Assembly (NCBI GenBank): GCA_030445875.1 | Contig: JASUSX010000041.1 | Location: forward strand, 1-11,442 | From: Clostridia bacterium | GTDB taxonomy: Bacteria; Bacillota; DSM-521; Neomoorellales; Neomoorellaceae | DNA length: 11,442 bases | Direction of reading: 5' to 3' | Part shown: one piece after another, positions 6,895 to 11,442 of the stretch | Numbering within the stretch: position 1 is the first letter of the stretch | Layout: each line of letters begins with the position of its first letter | Notes under the pieces: model-generated | What the model was told of the DNA's origin: nothing | Databases searched by the model: none | The model's input: only the letters and a program-made list of their open reading frames with translations | Position numbers and translations under genes: made by a program

Positions 6895-6914
6895 TAAGTA
6901 ATGGCTACCGCCGG

Positions 6915-6943
6915 AAAATAAAAAACTGGCCGCCAGGGCCAGT
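6915..6943 (-). terminator. intrinsic terminator of purA
   Basis: On the minus strand the stem ACTGGCC / GGCCAGT (6937-6943 paired with 6925-6931) has a 5-nt loop. It is followed by TTTTTTATTTT (complement of 6915-6925). It lies 46 nt after the purA stop codon and just before the next promoter, so it insulates purA from the glcD operon. Confidence 0.88.
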
Positions 6944-6988
6944 ATTCAAGTTGAGGGTAAGTTTGCCGGGTTGCCGGAGCCCCGGGGG

Positions 6989-8272
6989 TTAAAAAATCTC
7001 TTCCACTACTATGGTCTGGTCCCGGCGCGGGCCGACAGCGATAAGGTGCACCGGTACCCCGGTCAGTTCCTCCAGGCGCCGGACATAGCTGCGGCAGGCG
7101 CCGGGGAGTTCGGCCAGGGAGCGGGCCGCCGTAATATCCTCCTGCCAGCCGGGCACTTCCTCGTAGACCGGCTCGCATTGCTGCAGGGCCTCCAGGCTGG
7201 CCGGGAAGTCCTGGATAATGGAGCCGCGATAGCGATAACCAGTACAGATGCGTAAAGGGTTAATACCCGTCAGGACGTCCAGCTTGGTCAGGGCTATGCC
7301 GGTCAGGCCGTTGACCTGGGCGGCATGGCGCAGGATAACCGTATCCAGCCAGCCACAGCGGCGCGGCCGCCCGGTGGTGGTACCGTACTCCCGGCCCTGT
7401 TCCCGCAGTAGGTCCCCGGCCGCACCAGTTATCTCCGCGGGGAAGGGGCCGGCCCCCACCCGGGTGGTGTAGGCCTTGACCACGCCGATAACTTTATCGA
7501 TCCGCGTCGGGCCGACGCCAGCCCCGATACAGGCGCCGCCAGCCGTCGGGTAGGAGGAGGTAACAAAGGGATAGGTCCCTTGATCGAGATCCAGCAGGGT
7601 CCCCTGGGCACCCTCAAAGAGGACCCTGCGGCCATCGTTTAATGCCTCGTTAACCAGGCGCCCGGTATCGGCGATAAGGGGCTCCAGCCGCCGGGCATAG
7701 CCGGCGTACTCGTCCAGGATGGCTTCCAGGTCGTAGCCGGGCTGGTCATAGATCTTGGCCAGCAACTCATTGACAGCTATCAGGTTGGGGGCCAGTTTCT
7801 CCCGGAACACGGGCCAGTCCAGCAGGTCCCCCACCCGAATGCCCGTCCGGGCCGTTTTATCCACATAAGCCGGGCCAATACCCCGCCGGGTGGTGCCTAT
7901 CTGGGCGGCGCCGCGGTGCTCTTCCTGGGCCGCATCCAGGCCCTTATGGTAGGGTAAAATAAGGTGGGCCCGGCTGCTAATCCTTAAGCCAGCGGTGTCT
8001 ATCCCCCTTTCCGCCAGACCGTCCAGTTCCTGCACCAGGATGGCCGGGTCAACCACTACCCCGTTGCCGATGAGGCAGAGCCGGCCCGGGTAGAGGATGC
8101 CGGAAGGCACCAGGTGGAGCTTAAACTCCTCTTCCCCTACCATTACCGTATGGCCGGCATTGCTCCCCCCCTGGTAGCGCACCACCACCTGGGCCTTTTC
8201 CGCCAGGTAATCCGTAATCTTACCTTTACCTTCGTCGCCCCACTGGGCTCCCACCAGGACTACCGCTGCCAT
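6989..8272 (-). CDS. purA: adenylosuccinate synthetase PurA
   Basis: This enzyme condenses IMP and aspartate using GTP to make adenylosuccinate, the first committed step from IMP to AMP. The protein has 427 residues, the normal bacterial length. Visible signatures are the GDEGKGK loop (12-18) with catalytic D13, H41 in GGSNAGHT, and [20 protein letters not shown] (221-240). The [11 protein letters not shown] loop (298-308) and guanine-binding TKLD (329-332) follow. I start it at the ATG 8270-8272 because an AAGGTGG ribosome site (8281-8287) sits 8 nt upstream and the family N-terminus fits. A GTG four codons earlier overlaps that ribosome site and is unlikely. It follows the FAD-dehydrogenase gene by 27 nt, without a terminator, and is probably co-transcribed with it. 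Confidence 0.98.
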   Translation of the reverse strand: MAAVVLVGAQWGDEGKGKITDYLAEKAQVVVRYQGGSNAGHTVMVGEEEFKLHLVPSGILYPGRLCLIGNGVVVDPAILVQELDGLAERGIDTAGLRISSRAHLILPYHKGLDAAQEEHRGAAQIGTTRRGIGPAYVDKTARTGIRVGDLLDWPVFREKLAPNLIAVNELLAKIYDQPGYDLEAILDEYAGYARRLEPLIADTGRLVNEALNDGRRVLFEGAQGTLLDLDQGTYPFVTSSYPTAGGACIGAGVGPTRIDKVIGVVKAYTTRVGAGPFPAEITGAAGDLLREQGREYGTTTGRPRRCGWLDTVILRHAAQVNGLTGIALTKLDVLTGINPLRICTGYRYRGSIIQDFPASLEALQQCEPVYEEVPGWQEDITAARSLAELPGACRSYVRRLEELTGVPVHLIAVGPRRDQTIVVEEIF

Positions 8273-8299
8273 ACCAGGTACCACCTTCCATTTTTTATT

Positions 8300-9694
8300 C
8301 TATTCGACACTGGCAGCCATCATGGCCCGGGCGGCAATCACGCCGGCTGCCGAAGCCTGGGCCAGGCCGCGGGTAACCCCTGCGCCGTCGCCGGCAGCGT
8401 ACAGGCCGCGGATATTGGTCTCCAGCTCCTGGCTTAAATTTAACCGGGAAGAATAGAATTTAACCTCCACCCCGTACAGGAGGGTGTGGCGGGAGTAAAC
8501 CCCCGGCGCAATCTTATCCATGGCCTGGAGCATCTCAATAATAGCCGTCAGGTGCCGGTAGGGGAAAACCAGGGACAGGTCCCCCGGCGTCGCCTCGGTC
8601 AGGGTCGGCGTCACCAGGCCCTTGGCCAGGCGGTCGGCCGTCGTCCGCCGTCCGGACAGGAGGTCTCCCAGACGCTGGACCAGCACGCTGCCCCCCAGGA
8701 GGTTGGCCAGCTGGGCTACATAACGACCGTAGGCGATAGGTTCCTTGAAAGGTTCCGTAAAGGTCTTGCTGACCAGCAAGGCAAAGTTAGTGTTGGGGGT
8801 CCTTTTATCGGCGTAGGAATGACCGTTGACCGTTACCAGGCCCTCGTTATTCTCCAGCACCACTTCCCCGTAGGGGTTCATGCAAAAGGTCCGCACCCGG
8901 TCGTCAAATTTACGGGAGTAGAAAATAAACTTGGACTCGTAGATGACGCTGGTCAGGTGGTCCATGACGGCCGCTGGCAGTTCTACCCGCACGCCGACAT
9001 CCACCGGGTTGACCGCCAGCTTCAGGTCCAGCCTGGCCGCCACTTTGCGCAGCCAGTCCGACCCTTCCCGGCCCGGGGCCAGGACCACATAGCAGGCACC
9101 AATCTCCTCGCCCTTACGGGTAACCACGCCGGTGACCCGGCCGCCGTCTACCAGGATTTCCTCCACCGGCGTGTCCGTCCGCACCTCTACGCCGCGTTCC
9201 TCCAGGTAATCCTTCATGGCCTGGAGGATCTCCTGGGTACGGCCGGTACCCAGGTGGCGAATGGGGGCCGGGATAAGTTTCAGATCTGCCAGGATCGCCT
9301 GGCGCTGGATATCCATAATCCGCTCATCATCGGGGCTACCGTAGACCTTGTCCGGGGCCCCGAAATGGCGGTAGACGCCATCGACATAGTCGATTAAGGC
9401 AATTACGTCCCGCTCCGGTATATATTCGCTGAGCCAGCCGCCCACTTCCGGCGACAGGGTTAATTTGCCGTCACTGAAGGCCCCGGCCCCGCCCCAGCCG
9501 GATACCACCGAGCAGGGGTTGCAATGCAGGCAATTGGAACGCGTCTCCTTGGACGGGCACAGCCGGCGTTTTAAGCCGTGGCCCTTCTCCAGGATCAGTG
9601 TTTTGAGCCCGCTTTTTTGCCGTACCAGCTCCAGGGCGGTAAAAATCCCCGCCGGGCCAGCGCCCACGATAACCACATCGTATTGCTGCGCCAT
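8300..9694 (-). CDS. COG2509-type FAD-dependent dehydrogenase with four-cysteine motif
   Basis: This is a 464-residue flavoprotein of a family that is conserved but poorly characterised. The N-terminal dinucleotide-binding fold begins VVIVGAGPAG (7-16), with the acidic ribose-binding residue E36 in LILEKG. The C-terminal FAD segment is LYAAGDGAGVTRGLAQA. A cysteine group, C46, C55, C58 and C61, sits just before GWGGAGAFSDGKL (66-78); this spacing could hold a metal or iron-sulfur cluster, but no such role is established to my knowledge. No signal peptide is present, so it is cytoplasmic. The ATG start (9692-9694) has a GAGGAGGG ribosome site at 9701-9708. It shares a strong promoter with purA downstream, which hints at a housekeeping role. 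The substrate is unknown. Related folds include geranylgeranyl-reductase-like and thiazole-synthesis-like oxidoreductases. Confidence 0.85.
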   Translation of the reverse strand: MAQQYDVVIVGAGPAGIFTALELVRQKSGLKTLILEKGHGLKRRLCPSKETRSNCLHCNPCSVVSGWGGAGAFSDGKLTLSPEVGGWLSEYIPERDVIALIDYVDGVYRHFGAPDKVYGSPDDERIMDIQRQAILADLKLIPAPIRHLGTGRTQEILQAMKDYLEERGVEVRTDTPVEEILVDGGRVTGVVTRKGEEIGACYVVLAPGREGSDWLRKVAARLDLKLAVNPVDVGVRVELPAAVMDHLTSVIYESKFIFYSRKFDDRVRTFCMNPYGEVVLENNEGLVTVNGHSYADKRTPNTNFALLVSKTFTEPFKEPIAYGRYVAQLANLLGGSVLVQRLGDLLSGRRTTADRLAKGLVTPTLTEATPGDLSLVFPYRHLTAIIEMLQAMDKIAPGVYSRHTLLYGVEVKFYSSRLNLSQELETNIRGLYAAGDGAGVTRGLAQASAAGVIAARAMMAASVE

Positions 9695-9767
9695 CGTTTT
9701 CCCTCCTCAACCTGCATCCGGGCAAAAAAATAGCCCCTCCAACGGGATTAATCAGAACAACATTATA

Positions 9768-9796
9768 ATTTTACCAGACCGGTAGATAAGCGTCAA
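9768..9796 (-). promoter_or_regulatory. sigma-A promoter of the FAD-dehydrogenase-purA operon
   Basis: On the minus strand TTGACG (complement of 9791-9796) is followed after exactly 17 nt by TAAAAT (complement of 9768-9773), preceded by an extended -10 TG. This is the best promoter in the window. The leader before the ATG is about 65 nt. Confidence 0.82.
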
Positions 9797-9812
9797 GGAA
9801 AATTTGTGGCTG

Positions 9813-9838
9813 TGTCACCGGACAATGATATTGTCACC
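9813..9838. promoter_or_regulatory. inverted and direct repeats upstream of the FAD-dehydrogenase promoter
   Basis: GACAAT (9821-9826) and ATTGTC (9830-9835) form a perfect inverted repeat around 3 nt. TGTCACC also occurs twice in the same orientation (9813-9819 and 9832-9838), 19 nt apart. The cluster lies 17 to 42 nt upstream of the -35 box and just after the stop of the permease gene. No T-run follows on either strand, so it is not a good terminator. An activator or repressor site is plausible, but the factor is unknown. Confidence 0.4.
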
Positions 9839-9844
9839 CTGGTT

Positions 9845-10777
9845 CTAATTTGTCTTCCCCAGGCGGCTTTCGTATTTCTCCACGGTCGGGGCCGGGACTC
9901 CCAGGTTGACCGTGATGATCCCCAGGGCTACCAGGGCCAGGCCGAGGATCAGGTTCAGGGTCAGGTTCTCCCCCAGGAGCCGGGTACTGGAGAGAACGCC
10001 GAAAACCGGCACCAGGAAAAGGTAGACGCTGGTCTGGCTGGCCGGGTAGCGGGCCTGGATGGTTAAAAGAATGGCAAAACCCAGGGCCGAGGTCAGGACC
10101 GCGAGATAAAATATCGTTCCTAAACTCGGCAGGGTCCAGGAAAAGTGAAGGCCACCCTCGGTCAGGGCAGATATAAGCAACAAAGCCACAGAACCGTATA
10201 ACATCTGGTAGGTGGTAACCGCCAGTTTGTCGTGCTGCTTAAAGGCGGCTTTCAGATAGATAGTAGCCAACCCCCACACTACGGCCCCTCCCAGGAGAAC
10301 CACGATCCCCAGAAACTCGGTCCGGGCCAGGTGTACCTGCCAGGGGTCGACCACCAGGATAAGACCGGCAAAACCGGTAATCAGGCCGGCCGCCTGTTTC
10401 CAGGTCAAGTTCTCCTTTAACAGCAGGCAAGCCAGAAAGGTAAAGAAAAAGGGGTAGCTGTACAATACTACCGAAGTTATACCGCTTTTCACCAGGCTGA
10501 TGCCGAAATGAAGGGCGCCGCCCATGATGGTCGTCTGCAGGAGGCCCAGGAGCAGCAAAGGCCAGAAATCCCGGCGTTCATGCCAGGGCCGGCCCTGGCG
10601 CTTAACTGCCAGGGGGTAGAGGCAGAGGGCACCCAGGAAAAAGCGCCAGGCGCCGAAGGCGAGGGGGGGTAGAAAATTGGTACCGATTTTCATAGCCGGA
10701 TAAGAGAGCCCCCAGATGAAGGTTACCAGGATCAAAAGGTAGATATCTTTAGCCTTAATGTTAACCACTTCCCCCAT
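9845..10777 (-). CDS. EamA/DMT-family permease
   Basis: This integral membrane transporter of 310 residues has about ten predicted hydrophobic helices and two EamA repeats (roughly 12-143 and 155-292). Typical sequence is seen at the first helix (VTFIWGLSYPAMKIG), and each repeat ends with a glycine-rich helix (GFAGLILVV; ALVALGIITVNLG). The family exports or exchanges amino acids and other metabolites; the substrate cannot be told here. The ATG at 10775-10777 is the first in frame but lacks a clear ribosome site, so the exact start is uncertain by a few codons. It has its own promoter and no strong terminator before the FAD-dehydrogenase promoter, so some read-through is possible. Confidence 0.9.
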   Translation of the reverse strand: MGEVVNIKAKDIYLLILVTFIWGLSYPAMKIGTNFLPPLAFGAWRFFLGALCLYPLAVKRQGRPWHERRDFWPLLLLGLLQTTIMGGALHFGISLVKSGITSVVLYSYPFFFTFLACLLLKENLTWKQAAGLITGFAGLILVVDPWQVHLARTEFLGIVVLLGGAVVWGLATIYLKAAFKQHDKLAVTTYQMLYGSVALLLISALTEGGLHFSWTLPSLGTIFYLAVLTSALGFAILLTIQARYPASQTSVYLFLVPVFGVLSSTRLLGENLTLNLILGLALVALGIITVNLGVPAPTVEKYESRLGKTN

Positions 10778-10784
10778 GAATGAA

Positions 10785-10797
10785 AGCCCGATGGGCT
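10785..10797 (-). promoter_or_regulatory. small hairpin just before the permease start
   Basis: AGCCC and GGGCT form a 5-bp inverted repeat around 3 nt, 7 nt before the permease start codon, where a ribosome site would be expected. It could modulate translation, or act as a weak attenuator with the following TTCATTC. The evidence is sequence symmetry only. Confidence 0.3.
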
Positions 10798-10850
10798 AAA
10801 ATTAACGGTTCCCGGGCGCCATAAAGACCACCGGGTAAAAACACTTTTTT

Positions 10851-10885
10851 ATTATACGCCCCCGGCTCCAGGGAAGCAATTGCTT
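10851..10885 (-). promoter_or_regulatory. promoter of the EamA permease with overlapping palindrome
   Basis: On the minus strand a perfect TATAAT (complement of 10851-10856) lies 17 nt after TTGCTT (complement of 10874-10879). A perfect 12-nt palindrome, AAGCAATTGCTT (10874-10885), covers the -35 region and could be an operator. The leader is about 65-70 nt and contains a further GC-rich inverted repeat. Confidence 0.6.
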
Positions 10886-10922
10886 TGAGCAGGCAAATCC
10901 AGCCACCGTGCCAAAGATAAAG

Positions 10923-10952
10923 AAAAACCGCCCACCTGCAGCAGGTAGGCGG
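10923..10952 (-). terminator. intrinsic terminator of the right-edge transporter gene
   Basis: On the minus strand the arms CCGCC-T-ACCTGC and GCAGGT-G-GGCGG (10952 down to 10928) pair with a single internal mismatch and a short loop. A TTTTT run follows (complement of 10923-10927). It lies 18 nt after the transporter stop codon. Confidence 0.88.
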
Positions 10953-10970
10953 CAATAGTACTTTTCATTT

Positions 10971-11442
10971 TTAGGGCAACCGCAGGACGGTAAAGGCTAG
11001 CCAGCTGATAACGGCGCCGACCACCGACATGGAGAGGCCCCAGATGAGCATATCCCGGAATAGTTTGGTCTTATCGGTCTTCTCCCCGGCATTGGCCAGG
11101 AAGACAGCGCCGGTAGTCGACAGGGGGCTCAGGTCGGTCAGGAAACCGCAAACGATGATGGCGGAGAGCAGGGGCAACAGGGCGGTGCTGCCGACCTTCT
11201 CCAGCAGCACCGGCGCCAGGGGGATAAAGGCCGGCAAAATAACGCCCGTGGTGCTGGCATAGGCGGAAATAAGGCCCGCTATAAAGCCGGCGACCAGGGT
11301 CACGGTCCAGGCGTTGGAGAATTTGGCGATAAGCGAAGCGAAGAGGTCCATGCCGCCGACCTTACTCATGAGGGTTACCAAGACCGTAACGCCGGTGACC
11401 ATGACGATGGTGCCCCAGGGCATGGCCTTAATGGCCTTACCC
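10971..11442 (-). CDS. C-terminal part of an ion-transporter-superfamily (DASS/MatC-like) permease
   Basis: The frame is open to the right edge, so the N-terminal part is missing; about 156 C-terminal residues are visible. They contain about four hydrophobic helices. The PWGTIVMVTGVTVLVTLMSK segment and the ASTTGVILPAFIPLAPVL re-entrant-like stretch are characteristic of the IT superfamily that includes DASS, MatC, DcuC and ArsB-type carriers. Such proteins usually move dicarboxylates or other organic anions with Na+ or H+. An internal ATG (11421-11423) exists, but the upstream codons fit the family and no SD precedes it, so it is not the start. It is separated from the permease gene by a terminator and a promoter, so it is a distinct unit. 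The substrate is unknown, and a link to the organic-acid locus further left is not supported by position. Confidence 0.85.
   Translation of the reverse strand, partial: GKAIKAMPWGTIVMVTGVTVLVTLMSKVGGMDLFASLIAKFSNAWTVTLVAGFIAGLISAYASTTGVILPAFIPLAPVLLEKVGSTALLPLLSAIIVCGFLTDLSPLSTTGAVFLANAGEKTDKTKLFRDMLIWGLSMSVVGAVISWLAFTVLRLP

Noticed and set aside
8486..9397. 303-codon open frame on the plus strand, antisense to the FAD-dehydrogenase gene
   Set aside because: It is antisense to a gene with clear FAD motifs. Its rich His/Gln/Gly/Val composition is typical of an opposite-strand shadow, and no recognisable domain is seen.
9728..9757. Terminator-like CCC/GGG with a T-rich stretch in the FAD-dehydrogenase leader
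   Set aside because: The possible stem is only three to four pairs and the T-run is followed closely by the ribosome site of a housekeeping operon. It is too weak to call.
10761..10955. 64-codon minus-strand frame upstream of the permease
   Set aside because: It overlaps the promoter, the terminator of the preceding gene and the permease start. It has no ribosome site or recognisable domain.

Overview
The window looks like chromosome from a fairly GC-rich, low-oxygen Gram-positive bacterium of the class Clostridia. The protein sequences, sigma-A-type promoters, strong Shine-Dalgarno (SD) sites and frequent TTG/GTG starts resemble Moorella, a thermophilic acetogen. That assignment is from recall and was not checked by a search. 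All nine protein genes lie on the minus strand; only the three tRNA genes at the left edge are on the plus strand.

Left edge (1-260): a tRNA cluster, Lys(TTT, 5' end outside the window), Glu(TTC) and Asp(GTC), each with an encoded CCA. It ends at a hairpin that can also terminate the convergent minus-strand operon.

Region 263-6700, read right to left, is one probable operon: a GlcD-type FAD 2-hydroxyacid dehydrogenase, a GlcF-type two-[4Fe-4S]/two-CCG iron-sulfur protein, LutC, a LutB-LutA fusion protein, and a GntR/FCD regulator of the LldR type. Together these would oxidise lactate (both enantiomers if GlcD/GlcF takes D and LutBAC takes L) or glycolate, and pass electrons to a membrane acceptor rather than NAD. 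The promoter is at 6867-6894 and leaves a leader of about 160 nt. That leader carries several inverted and direct repeats, including a site resembling LldR/FadR-family operators. A short element with imperfect terminal inverted repeats sits between the glcF-like gene and lutC and appears to supply the last codons of the former.

Region 6917-9796: a COG2509-type FAD-dependent dehydrogenase with a four-cysteine motif, followed after 27 nt by purA (adenylosuccinate synthetase). They share a near-consensus promoter at 9768-9796 and a terminator at 6915-6943.

Region 9845-11442: an EamA/DMT-family permease with its own promoter, a terminator, and the C-terminal part of an ion-transporter-superfamily permease that runs off the right edge.

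The most notable points are the lactate/glycolate locus with its LutBA fusion and no EtfAB genes, the repeat-rich control region in front of it, and the small insertion inside the operon. Nothing here is clearly a wholly new system.
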